Source of the DNA: Neorhizobium sp. NCHU2750
GTDB taxonomy: Bacteria > Pseudomonadota > Alphaproteobacteria > Rhizobiales > Rhizobiaceae
Assembly (NCBI RefSeq): GCF_003597675.1
Contig: NZ_CP030827.1
Span: 2,294,001-2,358,000, forward strand
Direction: 5' to 3'
DNA length: 64,000 nucleotides
Numbering within the stretch: position 1 is the stretch's first letter; each line of letters opens with the position of its first letter. The notes beneath the pieces are model-generated. The model searched no databases. It was given only the letters and a program-made list of their open reading frames with translations, and was not told the origin of the DNA. The position numbers were made by a program, and so were the translations under genes. This document shows, piece after piece, positions 34,001 to 42,720 of this stretch.

Positions 34001-34459
34001 ATGAAGGATGATGTGAACCGCGATCTTGTGATCGTCAGCGAACGCGTATTCGAAACCGACCGTGCCACGCTGTTCGGCGCCTTCGCCGATGCCACCCTGC
34101 TGGCGCGCTGGTGGGGACCCCATGATTTCACCAACCGGATCGACGAGTTCGATTTTCAAACCGGCGGCACATGGCGCATCACCATGACGTCATCGGCCGG
34201 CATGGATTTTGCCAATCGCTGGACCTTCGAGGATATCAGGCCGGGCGAACGGATCCGCGCCTTTCACCACGAACCGATGCATGCCTTCGGCCTCGACATG
34301 CACTATGCCGATTGCGATGGCGGCACGCGTCTGACCTGGCACATGTCTTTCGAGGATACGGAACAGAACCGCGACATCGAGAAATTTCTCGCCGCTGCCA
34401 ATCAGCAGAATTTCGACAGGCTGGAAGACTTGCTGGCGGAGATCGAAGCCCTTCGCTGA
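34001..34459 (+). CDS. SRPBCC/AHSA1-type START-domain protein
   Basis: A 152-residue AHSA1-like protein with a helix-grip fold. RVFETDRATLFGAFADATLL begins the domain, followed by ARWWGPHDFTN, the typical WWGP motif after the first helix, and FDFQTGGTWRITM. The C-terminal helix contains NRDIEKFLAAANQQNFDRLEDL. Members bind hydrophobic ligands or act as co-chaperone-like factors, often next to ArsR regulators; here no such regulator is adjacent. GGAGGAACGAC precedes the start. Ligand unknown. Confidence 0.9.
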   Translation: MKDDVNRDLVIVSERVFETDRATLFGAFADATLLARWWGPHDFTNRIDEFDFQTGGTWRITMTSSAGMDFANRWTFEDIRPGERIRAFHHEPMHAFGLDMHYADCDGGTRLTWHMSFEDTEQNRDIEKFLAAANQQNFDRLEDLLAEIEALR

Positions 34460-34691
34460 TCGCATTCAATGCGGCTCCAGAGGGAGCCAGCCGAAGCGCA
34501 TCCCATGCTTTTGCTTGCACGCCAACGACCGGAATCAATCTGCGAGCTCACGACCGTAAGAGGCTGGTTTCATGCGCGTTTGGATGGACTGACGCCTGCA
34601 TGACATCTGGCTTGCCGATATTGGCACAAACAGGCCGGCGATTGGCCGCCTCCACTCGCGCAAAGGCGGCCTGGCCCATCATGGACCACAT

Positions 34692-34808
34692 TCATCCGGA
34701 AACATCCCGAATGAATTTCCACATCAGAAGAGACGCAAAGCCCAGCGCGGCCCACATCGCCAATGCGAAGCAGACAGACGTGATCAGGCCTGTGACCTGC
34801 CTCGTCAT
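34692..34808 (-). CDS. Small inner-membrane peptide (38 residues)
   Basis: A very short ORF starting at ATG 34808, preceded by GGAGGT seven bases upstream, a near-ideal ribosome site. The peptide opens with TRQVTGLITSV and is one long hydrophobic helix (CFALAMWAALGFASLLMWKF) with a polar end IRDVSG. The 46 upstream in-frame codons have no ribosome site and look non-coding. Reads like a genuine single-span membrane peptide; function unknown. Confidence 0.55.
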   Translation of the reverse strand: MTRQVTGLITSVCFALAMWAALGFASLLMWKFIRDVSG

Positions 34809-35004
34809 GGGCGGCACCTCCGGGGGTTGGTCCGGCAACAAAGCTAGGTTGGAATTTTTTCCCTGTCCCGGCAGATGCCTGCCGACGGTTAAGCGAAAGG
34901 TGCAAGGACGAAAGGGGCGCCCGGCCGATGTCCCGCCTTGCACCATCGACGGCTCGAAACGATACCGCAGCGCAGCATGTCCCTGTGAATAACCCCGCCG
35001 CCGC

Positions 35005-36456
35005 TCACATCAGACGCCGCACCGCCGCCATATCCTCGCGGAATCGGTTGAGTTCCGCCTGTCTCTGCCCCTGGTCGGGAATGCGCAGCAGGTAGGACGG
35101 ATGTACTGTGACGAACAGTATCCTGCCGCCTTCCATGGTGATCGGCTCGCTTCTTATGTCATCGAGCTTCTGCCGCATGTCGGTCAGCGCAAACAGCGCA
35201 GACGCCCCCATCGCCACGATCAGCTTCGGCTTGACGAGTTCGATCTCCTTCGTCAGCCACCAGCGGCATTGGCGGATCTCGCCCATATTGGGCTTCTGGT
35301 GGATGCGCCGCTTGTCGCGCGGGTGATATTTGAAATGCTTGACCGCATTGGTGATGTAGAGCCGGTCGCGGCCGATGCCGACGGCCTTCAGCGTATCGTT
35401 GAACACCTGCCCCGCCGGCCCGACGAAAGGCCGCCCCGCCAGATCCTCCTGATCACCCGGCTGCTCGCCGATCACCATCACCTCTGCATCGGCAGGCCCC
35501 TCGCCGAACACCGTCTGGGTGGCAAGACAGTGGATATCGCAGCGGGTGCAATGGCGCGCCTCCTCGCGGAGCGCCGCAAGCGTCCCCTCGACCGGGCGCG
35601 GCGCCGCCGGCACCCTTGCTGCCGCATCCTGGATTCGGTGATGATAGGCAAGCGGCTCGCTCGCTTGCCGCGCCGCCATCTCCATGACGCTTGCCTCGGC
35701 CTTGGCGATCATGCCGGGAATGAGCTCCGCCTCAGGCAGGTTCTTCCAGTATTTCTTCGGCATTTCCGTCGTCATCATCTTCACCTTCAGCCGCGCCGGG
35801 TTGAAGATCGATGCGTAATAGGTGCGCCAGAGATCGTTGGTCTCGTCGCGCAGATTGGGTTTTGGCGCGGGGTCGTCTGAGGTCTTCAGCGTCTCGCCGT
35901 CCCAGGAGGCCGAGCCCTTCGGCGTGGCGATCACCCAGTCCATGTCGGTAAACCGGCGCTGGAAGAAGGGGGCCACGCGCGCGACGATGAAATGATCCGG
36001 CTCGAACCAGGCGACGAAGCGCCGCCGCCCGGCCACGCCGTCCGGCAGCGGCAGCTCCTTGAAGCGCACGAAGGCCGTCATCTTGTGATAGTCGCGCCCG
36101 ACCGATTTCGCCAGCCGCTGCGCCGTATGGACATCCGGATCGATCGCCATGTTGAGGAGGCCATGCGAATGAAAGAGCCGGAACAGCAGCCGATAAAGAA
36201 GCGTGAACCGCGTCGGATCGGTATGGCAGAGCACCGCCTCCGCCAGCCGGATGAAGGACGGCTTCACGCTGAGTTTCGGCACCGGATGGCCGGGCTCGGG
36301 AAACCGGTTGTCGTCGAAGCCGAACAGCCCGTCGGCATCGTCCATCGTCCGCCATTCGATGAATTGTGGCGCAATGCCGGCCATCATGAAGCCGCGGGCG
36401 GCATCGCGCCACTCGTTGAGATCGCCCCGCCCCCGCAAGGAATAGCGAAACATCAT
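35005..36456 (-). CDS. udgX: UdgX-family uracil-DNA glycosylase fused to a DUF4130 domain
   Basis: A 483-residue two-domain protein. The N-terminal ~240 residues are the DUF4130 (TIGR03915-type) domain that partners radical-SAM proteins. The C-terminal ~200 residues are the UdgX-type glycosylase: four cysteines for an Fe-S cluster beginning ARHCTRCDIHCLATQ, motif A GEQPGDQEDLAGRPFVGPAG, and the UdgX-specific loop KRRIHQKPN, whose His in characterised UdgX attacks and covalently traps the deoxyuridine site. HPSYLLRIPD is the final motif. It overlaps the upstream radical-SAM gene by ATGA, so the two are translationally coupled. Role: uracil-DNA recognition in repair; cross-linking ability inferred from the intact His. 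Confidence 0.93.
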   Translation of the reverse strand: MMFRYSLRGRGDLNEWRDAARGFMMAGIAPQFIEWRTMDDADGLFGFDDNRFPEPGHPVPKLSVKPSFIRLAEAVLCHTDPTRFTLLYRLLFRLFHSHGLLNMAIDPDVHTAQRLAKSVGRDYHKMTAFVRFKELPLPDGVAGRRRFVAWFEPDHFIVARVAPFFQRRFTDMDWVIATPKGSASWDGETLKTSDDPAPKPNLRDETNDLWRTYYASIFNPARLKVKMMTTEMPKKYWKNLPEAELIPGMIAKAEASVMEMAARQASEPLAYHHRIQDAAARVPAAPRPVEGTLAALREEARHCTRCDIHCLATQTVFGEGPADAEVMVIGEQPGDQEDLAGRPFVGPAGQVFNDTLKAVGIGRDRLYITNAVKHFKYHPRDKRRIHQKPNMGEIRQCRWWLTKEIELVKPKLIVAMGASALFALTDMRQKLDDIRSEPITMEGGRILFVTVHPSYLLRIPDQGQRQAELNRFREDMAAVRRLM

Positions 36457-37685
36457 AACAGCGACAATTGCTCCGGCTTCGGTTGAAACATGGCTCTCAG
36501 ATCCGACCGGTCGACCAGCCGGTGCGGCGTCCAGCCGTCACAGACGATGAAGGGCTGCACCTTTTTAAGCGACACGCCGAGCCGCTTCAGGTCGTCGAGC
36601 CGCAATGTGCGGAACCGCCGCGACGACAGGATGGCGCCGACCGTCTTGGTGCCGAAACCCGGCACCCGCAAAAGCATCTCCCGCTCCGCCCGGTTCACAT
36701 CCACCGGAAACCGCTCGCGATGGGCAAGCGCCCAGGCGAGTTTCGGATCGAGATCGAGGTCGAGCATCCCCCCCTCGCGCCCCGCGGTGATTTCGCCGAT
36801 CTCGAACCCGTAGAAGCGATAGAGCCAGTCGGCCTGATAGAGCCGGTGTTCGCGGATCAGCGGCGGCTTGATCAAAGGCAGGGTCTTCGACGAATCCGGG
36901 ATCGGGCTGAAGGCCGAATAATAGACGCGCTTCAGCCCATAGCTGCCGTAAAGCCTGGCACTGGTGCCGAGAATGGTCGTGTCATCGGCACCATCCGCGC
37001 CGACGATCATCTGCGTGCTCTGGCCCGCCGGGGCAAACCTCTTGCGCCGCTTCGTCTTGAGTGTCGGCTCCGCCATTTCCTCGATCTTGAGCCGCAGATT
37101 GCCCATCGACCGGCGAATGTTATCCGGCTGCTTTTCCGGCGCGAATTTGCCGATCCCCGCATCGGTCGGCAGTTCGATATTGATCGACAGCCGGTCGGCA
37201 TAAAGCCCCGCCTCCTCGATCAGATGCGCCGACGCTTCGGGGATGGATTTCAGATGGATATAGCCTCGGAAATTATGGATCGTGCGAAGCTCGCGGGCGA
37301 TCCGCACCATCTCCTCCATCGTATGGTCGGACGAGCGGATGATGCCGGAGGATAGAAACAGGCCCTCGATATAGTTGCGGCGATAAAATTCCAGCGTCAG
37401 CCAGATCACCTCTTCGGGCGTGAACCGTGCCCGCTCCACGTTGCTGGACGAGCGGTTGATGCAATAGGCGCAGTCATAGATGCAGAAATTGGTGAGCAGG
37501 ATTTTGAGAAGCGAAATGCACCGTCCGTCCGGCGCATAGGCATGACAGATCCCCGACCCCTCGGTCGAGCCGAGCCCGCCGCTTTTCGACGAATCCCGCT
37601 TCACCGTCCCGCTCGAGGCGCAGGAGGCGTCATATTTCGCGGCATCCGAAAGGATCGCCAATCGTTGTTTCAGCGACTTCTTCAT
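36453..37685 (-). CDS. Putative DNA modification/repair radical SAM protein (TIGR03916 type)
   Basis: A 410-residue radical-SAM protein. The 4Fe-4S motif CxxxCxYC is CIYDCAYC, following LLKILLTNF at about residue 65. A C-terminal helix-hairpin-helix segment (EREMLLRVPGFGTKTVGAIL) suggests DNA binding. It always pairs with DUF4130/UdgX genes, as here, and is inferred to act on damaged DNA in an unknown reaction. An in-frame TTG lies at 37712, but ATG 37685 is preferred, since the LexA box at 37692-37706 would otherwise lie inside the coding sequence. The gene is first in a two-gene operon. Confidence 0.92.
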   Translation of the reverse strand: MKKSLKQRLAILSDAAKYDASCASSGTVKRDSSKSGGLGSTEGSGICHAYAPDGRCISLLKILLTNFCIYDCAYCINRSSSNVERARFTPEEVIWLTLEFYRRNYIEGLFLSSGIIRSSDHTMEEMVRIARELRTIHNFRGYIHLKSIPEASAHLIEEAGLYADRLSINIELPTDAGIGKFAPEKQPDNIRRSMGNLRLKIEEMAEPTLKTKRRKRFAPAGQSTQMIVGADGADDTTILGTSARLYGSYGLKRVYYSAFSPIPDSSKTLPLIKPPLIREHRLYQADWLYRFYGFEIGEITAGREGGMLDLDLDPKLAWALAHRERFPVDVNRAEREMLLRVPGFGTKTVGAILSSRRFRTLRLDDLKRLGVSLKKVQPFIVCDGWTPHRLVDRSDLRAMFQPKPEQLSLL

Positions 37686-37691
37686 GGCTTT

Positions 37692-37706
37692 GTTCACTAT
37701 ATGTTC
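37692..37706 (-). promoter_or_regulatory. LexA SOS box of the radical-SAM/udgX operon
   Basis: GTTC-actatat-GTTC exactly matches the alphaproteobacterial LexA operator GTTC-N7-GTTC. It ends 7 bp before the chosen start codon, so LexA binding would block the promoter or start. This predicts DNA-damage induction. Confidence 0.8.
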
Positions 37707-37802
37707 CGACAAGCCCAGTCAAGAACCGGAGTGAACATGTACGCTGGCGTACAAAAGCGGATCGCGACGGCGATGGCCGCGATCCGCAACAACACAGGCG
37801 TG

Positions 37803-38903
37803 TCAGTGCGTTGCCGGCATGTCGACGGCAAACAGTGTGAACTTGGTCGCCTGTTCCGGACTGAAATTGTTGTCGGAGGCAAGCAGCATCGTCTGGCGCC
37901 CATCGACGACGGGGCCGAAGGCGATCGATTCGATATTGTCGATCTTCAGGCCGTCATCGCCATCGACAAGCGAGAACCACAAGGACTTCGCCATCGGCTT
38001 GACGTCGTCGATCGAGATCGCATCGCGGCCGTTGACGTCGGTCGCACCGGCCGGATCGACCAGATAGAAGCGGATATTGAAGCCGTGGCCTTCGGTGAAA
38101 TTGCGCTCGATGACGACGAAACGCCCGTCCTTCAGCGCCATCAGCGCCGAGGCGCCATTGTCGGCCCAGCCGCCGGCCTTGACCGGTGCCGCCGGGATCT
38201 TGTCGGTCAGGTAGACATATTGCGCCTTGGGCGTCAGCGTCTTCGTGTCGAGTACGAGAAGGCGCGAGGCACTGCCCTTGTCGAGCGTCGCCTTGCCGCC
38301 GTCCTGCGCCAGCGCGTTCTCGTCCAGCGCATAGAGCGTCGAGCCGTCGGGGCCGAGGTCGAGGCCTTCGAAACCGAGGTTTTCGATGACGCCATGGGTC
38401 TTTTCCGCGTTCACGGCAAAGGCTTCCGGCAGCTCGATGGATTTCGTGTTCGTGCCGTCGAGATCGGAGACATAAAGCGACGGCCTGCTCTTCTCGTCAC
38501 GCTCGGATGTCCAGAAGATCCGCTGATTGGCGCTGTCGAGCGCAATGCCTTCCGGATCGGCGCCCTTGAGGCCGAAATGCCGGCCGCCGGGCGCCATCAA
38601 CTCCTTCATCTGGCCGATATCGAGCTTGGCGATCCTGTTCTTCTGGACGGTCATGCCGATGCGATAGAAGCGCACCGGGCCGAATTCGGCGCGGTCGTCC
38701 GAGATCGCCAGGAAATTGCCGGCGGAAGCATCATAGGAAAGGTCGGAAAGGCCGCCGACCTGCACACCGTCGATGGAAAGCGCGGTGGGAAACGTCACCT
38801 CGTCGAGAAAGACCGGCTTGGGAAGCCCGTTAGAAAGATCGTCGGCAAGTGCAGGAGCGGCAGAAAGAAGCAGGATCGAAACAAGTTTGACGGAAAGGCG
38901 CAT
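37803..38903 (-). CDS. Secreted esterase-like phytase-family protein
   Basis: A 366-residue exported protein of the esterase-like activity of phytase (Phytase-like) family. The signal peptide (LSVKLVSILLLSAAPALADD) is followed by a beta-propeller-like domain: GGLSDLSYDASAGNFLAISD, DPEGIALDSANQRIFWTSER, and NIESIAFGPVVDGRQTMLLA. DPEGIA-type acidic turns are typical. The frame is open from 38993, but GAGGA stands before ATG 38903 that begins the signal peptide. Substrate is uncertain; phosphoester hydrolysis is inferred only from family name. Confidence 0.9.
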   Translation of the reverse strand: MRLSVKLVSILLLSAAPALADDLSNGLPKPVFLDEVTFPTALSIDGVQVGGLSDLSYDASAGNFLAISDDRAEFGPVRFYRIGMTVQKNRIAKLDIGQMKELMAPGGRHFGLKGADPEGIALDSANQRIFWTSERDEKSRPSLYVSDLDGTNTKSIELPEAFAVNAEKTHGVIENLGFEGLDLGPDGSTLYALDENALAQDGGKATLDKGSASRLLVLDTKTLTPKAQYVYLTDKIPAAPVKAGGWADNGASALMALKDGRFVVIERNFTEGHGFNIRFYLVDPAGATDVNGRDAISIDDVKPMAKSLWFSLVDGDDGLKIDNIESIAFGPVVDGRQTMLLASDNNFSPEQATKFTLFAVDMPATH

Positions 38904-39221
38904 CGGGAAATCCTCGTTTGCGAAAACGTTCCCTGCCCTATCGTCGGCCTTTGACAGTCTGATGAAACACGCCGCCGAACGCCATCCGGTCACGGATCTG
39001 ACATCTCTTCACATTGGGGTGCATTGACAAACGGCTTGTCGTCAATTCATCATAAATTGCGTGGAGGAACGTTGCGATTTCGATTTTCTTGGCTTTAGCC
39101 GTCGAAATTCTGCTATGTTGACCTACATTTTGACGCTGCGATGGTTCCGAAGTTCACGCTCCGGAACCTGTTTCTTTTTGTGTCCGCGGTAACCGCGGAC
39201 ACACCCCTGAAGGACAAGGAA
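38904..39221. other. Divergent promoter region and greA leader
   Basis: 318 bp between the divergent phytase-like gene and greA. The only clear structure is the hairpin at 39179-39203, listed separately. No gene seen. Confidence 0.5.
39179..39203 (+). promoter_or_regulatory. Strong hairpin in the greA leader
   Basis: TGTGTCCGCGG-taa-CCGCGGACACA is a perfect 11-bp inverted repeat ending 18 bp before the greA ATG, preceded by CTTTTT and not followed by a T-run. It could be a regulator site or an mRNA hairpin affecting greA translation. Confidence 0.6.
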
Positions 39222-39698
39222 ATGGTTGATAAGGTACCGATGACGCAAAAGGGCTTTGCCCAGCTGCAGGAAGAACTGCGCTGGAGGCAGCAGGAAGAGC
39301 GTCCCCGTATCATCGAAGCGATTGCGGAAGCGCGCGCCCATGGCGACCTTTCGGAAAACGCCGAATATCACGCCGCCAAGGAGGCGCAGAGCCATAACGA
39401 AGGCCGAATCACCGAGCTGGAAGACCTGACCGCCCGCGCGGAAGTTATCGATCTGTCCAAGATGTCCGGCTCGACGGTGAAGTTCGGCGCCACGGTCAAG
39501 CTCGTCGATGAAGATACCGACGAGGAAAAGACCTATCAGATCGTCGGCGACCAGGAAGCCGACGTGAAGGCAGGCCGCATCTCGATCTCCTCGCCGATCG
39601 CCCGTGCGCTGATCGGCAAGGAAGCCGGTGATTCGATCGAAGTCGTCGCACCCGGCGGCTCCAAGGGCTACGAGATCCTCTCCATTTCCTGGGGCTGA
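39222..39698 (+). CDS. greA: Transcription elongation factor GreA
   Basis: A 158-residue GreA. The N-terminal coiled coil carries the acidic tip [13 protein letters not shown] needed to stimulate RNA polymerase transcript cleavage. The C-terminal FKBP-like domain is present ([20 protein letters not shown], then [20 protein letters not shown]). [15 protein letters not shown] is the classical beginning. The frame is open from 39141, but AAGGACAAGGAA precedes ATG 39222. The next gene starts 5 bp after the stop, so they form an operon. Confidence 0.97.
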   Translation: MVDKVPMTQKGFAQLQEELRWRQQEERPRIIEAIAEARAHGDLSENAEYHAAKEAQSHNEGRITELEDLTARAEVIDLSKMSGSTVKFGATVKLVDEDTDEEKTYQIVGDQEADVKAGRISISSPIARALIGKEAGDSIEVVAPGGSKGYEILSISWG

Positions 39699-39703
39699 TT
39701 GCC

Positions 39704-40795
39704 GTGGCCCAAGGCCCGAAAAGCACTGAAGACAGCAGCGAGAGCGCCGTCGTCGACATCGCCGATGTCGACGTCATCGCACCGAACTTCAAGCGGCGGC
39801 TGTCGGGTGTCACCTCGACGATCATCCAGCTCGTTCCGGTCCAGCGCGCCCTGGGTTACAGGGTGGCGGCACTTGGGCCGGGACTGCCGGAAGAGATCCC
39901 GCATATCCGCTTTCGCGATCTTTTCCGCCTGTGGCGAGCACCGCGCGGCAGGAAGAACCGTGTCTGGCATGCCCGCCGCAATGTCGAGATGCTGCCGGCG
40001 ATCCTGATGCGCGACGTCCTGCGCATGCCGCTGAAGATCGTCTTCACCTCGGCCTCGCAGCGCAGGCATACCGGCTGGACGAAATGGCTGATCTCGAAGA
40101 TGGACGCGGTCATCGCCACCAGCGGCCGCACCGCCACCTATCTGACGGTCAAGAACACCGTCGTCATGCACGGCATCGACACGCGGCGTTTTTCGCCGCC
40201 TGAAGACAAGGCTGTCGCACGCCTCGCGCTCGGCCTTGATCCGGCACCGAAATTCGTCGGCTGCTTCGGCCGCGTGCGCCACCAGAAGGGCACCGACCTC
40301 TTCGTCGATGCGATGATCGCGCTTCTCGCCACAAGGCCGGGCTGGAACGCCATCGTCGCCGGCCGCGCCACCGGTCCGCATATCGAATTCGAAAAACAGC
40401 TGATCGAGAAAGTGAAAAAGTCCGGCCTTGCCGACCGCATCCTGTTCGTCGGCGAACACACCAATATCAACGACTGGTACCGTACGCTCGATCTCTTCGT
40501 CGCTCCGCAGCGCTGGGAAGGGTTTGGCCTGACCCCGCTCGAGGCCATGGCGACCGCCGTTCCCGTCGTTGCCACCGATGTCGGCGCCTTTCCCGAACTG
40601 GTCGTCACCGGCGAGGACGAAACCGGCAGCGTCATTCCGGCCAACCTCGACGCAATGATCGCTGCCACGGCGGAGTTCATGGACGACGACGCCCGCCGCA
40701 ATGAGGCCGGCGCCTGTGCCCTCCGCCACGCGTCGATGAATTTCAGCATTGAAGGCGAAGTGCGCCGCCTCGGCGCCGTCTACGACAGGCTTTGA
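39704..40795 (+). CDS. lpcC: Glycosyltransferase family 4, LpcC-like LPS core mannosyltransferase
   Basis: A 363-residue GT-B enzyme beginning at a GTG 5 bp after greA, with GGGG as ribosome site. The C-terminal nucleotide-sugar domain has CFGRVRHQKGTDLFVDAMIA and the GT4 signature APQRWEGFGLTPLEAMATAV, including the E-x7-E pair. The N-terminus reads IAPNFKRRLSGVTSTIIQLV. It resembles rhizobial LpcC, which adds mannose to the lipid A-Kdo core using GDP-mannose. The location beside greA supports that. The symbol is given with moderate confidence. Confidence 0.8.
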   Translation: MAQGPKSTEDSSESAVVDIADVDVIAPNFKRRLSGVTSTIIQLVPVQRALGYRVAALGPGLPEEIPHIRFRDLFRLWRAPRGRKNRVWHARRNVEMLPAILMRDVLRMPLKIVFTSASQRRHTGWTKWLISKMDAVIATSGRTATYLTVKNTVVMHGIDTRRFSPPEDKAVARLALGLDPAPKFVGCFGRVRHQKGTDLFVDAMIALLATRPGWNAIVAGRATGPHIEFEKQLIEKVKKSGLADRILFVGEHTNINDWYRTLDLFVAPQRWEGFGLTPLEAMATAVPVVATDVGAFPELVVTGEDETGSVIPANLDAMIAATAEFMDDDARRNEAGACALRHASMNFSIEGEVRRLGAVYDRL

Positions 40796-40798
40796 CGC

Positions 40799-41734
40799 CT
40801 ATTCGCCGGAAAGCCTGATCCCGGTGCGATCGAGGAACTGCACCATCGACAAGTCCTCGATCTGGTCGCATTCGATGTTGCGGACCGCCGTCATCACCCG
40901 CTCCTCATACTGGCGCCGCGTGGCGGGCGAGACGGGACCGCGGGAGAGCTTCGCCTTCAGCTCTTCCTCCGACTTGCTGTAATAATGATTGAGCTGCAGA
41001 TTTTCAGCTGAGTAGAACGAGGGCATTCTGCGCTTCTTGCGCGTCGCCCTTGTTCCTGCGTCATTGGCTGAGATCTCGCCAAAGCGCGCCGTGCCGAACA
41101 GGTGGACGCTCACCTGGTTGACCGCGCAGGGATCGACCACGCATTTGAAATTCGTCGTCGCCTTTTTGGAGCAGATCGGCTCGCGCCCCCGCAGCGTGAA
41201 ATTGCGCAGGATCGATCCCGATGGCTTGGTCTTGTGGCCGCTGGTGGCAAACATGTGCCAGGGCAGCGAGATGTTCGGGAACCCCTCGACGCTGGCAAGC
41301 GCCTCCTCGACCGTATTGCCCGTCTTCGGCAGCAGGAATTCGTCGACATCGATGAACGCCATCCAGCGATAATCGGCGCCGTAATTCAGGATCGCATGGG
41401 CGTAGCCAAGCACCTGCGCATTGATCGGCTTTTCCATCGCCACGTCGGTCATGCCGATCACCCAGGGGGCGATCGTGAGTTCTTCCGGCGGCAGAATGGA
41501 GCGCAGGATGGCGATACTGTCATCCACCGAGCCGTTGTCATAGATGTAGAAATGCCGGACGCCGACGGCCCGATGGAAGATCGCCCAGTCGGCGATATAG
41601 TCCGCCTCGTCCTTCACCATGGCAACGATCGCCACCCCATGCCGGTCGGGCTTTGCCTCAGGCGGAGTGATCATCAGATGTTTGGAAAACGGCGGCGGCT
41701 TCTTGCCGAAAAGATGCATTCTCTGCTCCATCAC
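40799..41734 (-). CDS. Glycosyltransferase family 92-like (DUF23-type) GT-A protein
   Basis: A 311-residue GT-A protein. VAIVAMVKDEADYIADWAIF is the nucleotide-sugar opening, YIYDNGSVDDSIAILRSILP the next motif, and WMAFIDVDEFLLPKTGN contains the DxD metal-binding motif (DVDEF). MPSFYSAENLQLNHYYSKSE toward the C-terminus is typical of family 92. It ends 3 bp from lpcC's stop on the opposite strand. It heads with three further minus-strand genes a surface-polysaccharide cluster. Acceptor sugar unknown. Confidence 0.85.
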   Translation of the reverse strand: MMEQRMHLFGKKPPPFSKHLMITPPEAKPDRHGVAIVAMVKDEADYIADWAIFHRAVGVRHFYIYDNGSVDDSIAILRSILPPEELTIAPWVIGMTDVAMEKPINAQVLGYAHAILNYGADYRWMAFIDVDEFLLPKTGNTVEEALASVEGFPNISLPWHMFATSGHKTKPSGSILRNFTLRGREPICSKKATTNFKCVVDPCAVNQVSVHLFGTARFGEISANDAGTRATRKKRRMPSFYSAENLQLNHYYSKSEEELKAKLSRGPVSPATRRQYEERVMTAVRNIECDQIEDLSMVQFLDRTGIRLSGE

Positions 41735-41755
41735 CGGCAGGCTGTAGCCGCCGGT

Positions 41756-42679
41756 TCAGGCGGTCTGGAGCGTCATCCGGGGATCGTATTTCAAGTCGAG
41801 CTTCGCTAAAGCCGATACCGGCGAGAAATTCAAGAACTCGATGCCCTTTTGTCGGCCGGCCGCCAGCGCGACCTCCACGTGGTCGAGGATACGCCGCTCG
41901 GCACCTGCCACGCCCGAAAAGGCGGTCGTGCCGGATTTCTCGTAAAACCGCGGCTCGGCCGCATTGGAAATATCGATGCCGAGAAAGCCGATCCGCCTTG
42001 GATTGCAGGCAATTGCAAATTGCAGCGCCGAGATTGCAACCGATCCGGCCTCGAACACGCCCCTGTCCGGATCAAGCGATATGCCAGCCGACTTTGCGGC
42101 GTTCAGCACGACGTGATCGCGGCCGGCGACACCTGCGTAGGATTGTCGCACCGCCCCATAGGGCTTCAGGATATTGTCGATCAGGACAATCCTCTTGTCC
42201 TTCAGGAAGTCCGCGTTCCGCTCGCAGATCGCCCGCAGTACCGGCACGGAAAACAGGCAGATCGTACCGGCCTTGATCCTTGCCGCCATCCCGTCGAAAT
42301 GGCGAAAGACGAAGCGCTCATCCTCGACGGCAATCGCCAGCGGCTCTGCAATCGGATTGTCGATGAGATTGAATGCCCCGTTGAGAAGGATGGCGCTGCG
42401 CAATGGCAGGCGCGCTAGATCCATCTGCCGGATCGATGGCCCCGAGCCGACGACATGGACCTCCTCACCGGAGTTCTGACAAATCGCCTCTGCGCCCTGC
42501 AGATCGACGACGAACCGGCCTTTGTAGAAGAGCTTTCCTGCGCCGCCCTGCCCGTCCACCGGGCGGATGGAAAGCCCCGGAAACCAGTCCTGCACATGAG
42601 CGCGGTCGCGCCCAAGGAAAAGCCGCGCGCCGATCTTGATCAATTTACGCGATAGCGGCCGGTCTCCAGAAGGGGTCAT
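41756..42679 (-). CDS. Putative polysaccharide biosynthesis protein (MAF/DUF115-like Rossmann)
   Basis: A 307-residue protein. The core begins EEVHVVGSGPSIRQMDLARL, a Gly-rich turn (GSGPS) followed by ILLNGAFNLI; this arrangement is seen in DUF115/MAF-type glycosyltransferases. Later segments are IGFLGIDISNAAEPRFYEKS and RILDHVEVALAAGRQKGIEF. It is not a classical GT-A protein. It stands between two glycosyltransferases, so involvement in LPS core or O-antigen synthesis is likely. Start ATG 42679. Confidence 0.6.
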   Translation of the reverse strand: MTPSGDRPLSRKLIKIGARLFLGRDRAHVQDWFPGLSIRPVDGQGGAGKLFYKGRFVVDLQGAEAICQNSGEEVHVVGSGPSIRQMDLARLPLRSAILLNGAFNLIDNPIAEPLAIAVEDERFVFRHFDGMAARIKAGTICLFSVPVLRAICERNADFLKDKRIVLIDNILKPYGAVRQSYAGVAGRDHVVLNAAKSAGISLDPDRGVFEAGSVAISALQFAIACNPRRIGFLGIDISNAAEPRFYEKSGTTAFSGVAGAERRILDHVEVALAAGRQKGIEFLNFSPVSALAKLDLKYDPRMTLQTA

Positions 42680-42720
42680 GAGAAACCGTTCTCCGTTTCC
42701 GAATTACTCGACATCTGCAA

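Noticed and set aside
30323..34159. A 1278-codon reverse ORF opposite carB
   Set aside because: It is the antisense shadow of carB, caused by high GC at third positions. The forward product matches CarB over its full length, while the reverse product has no fold features.
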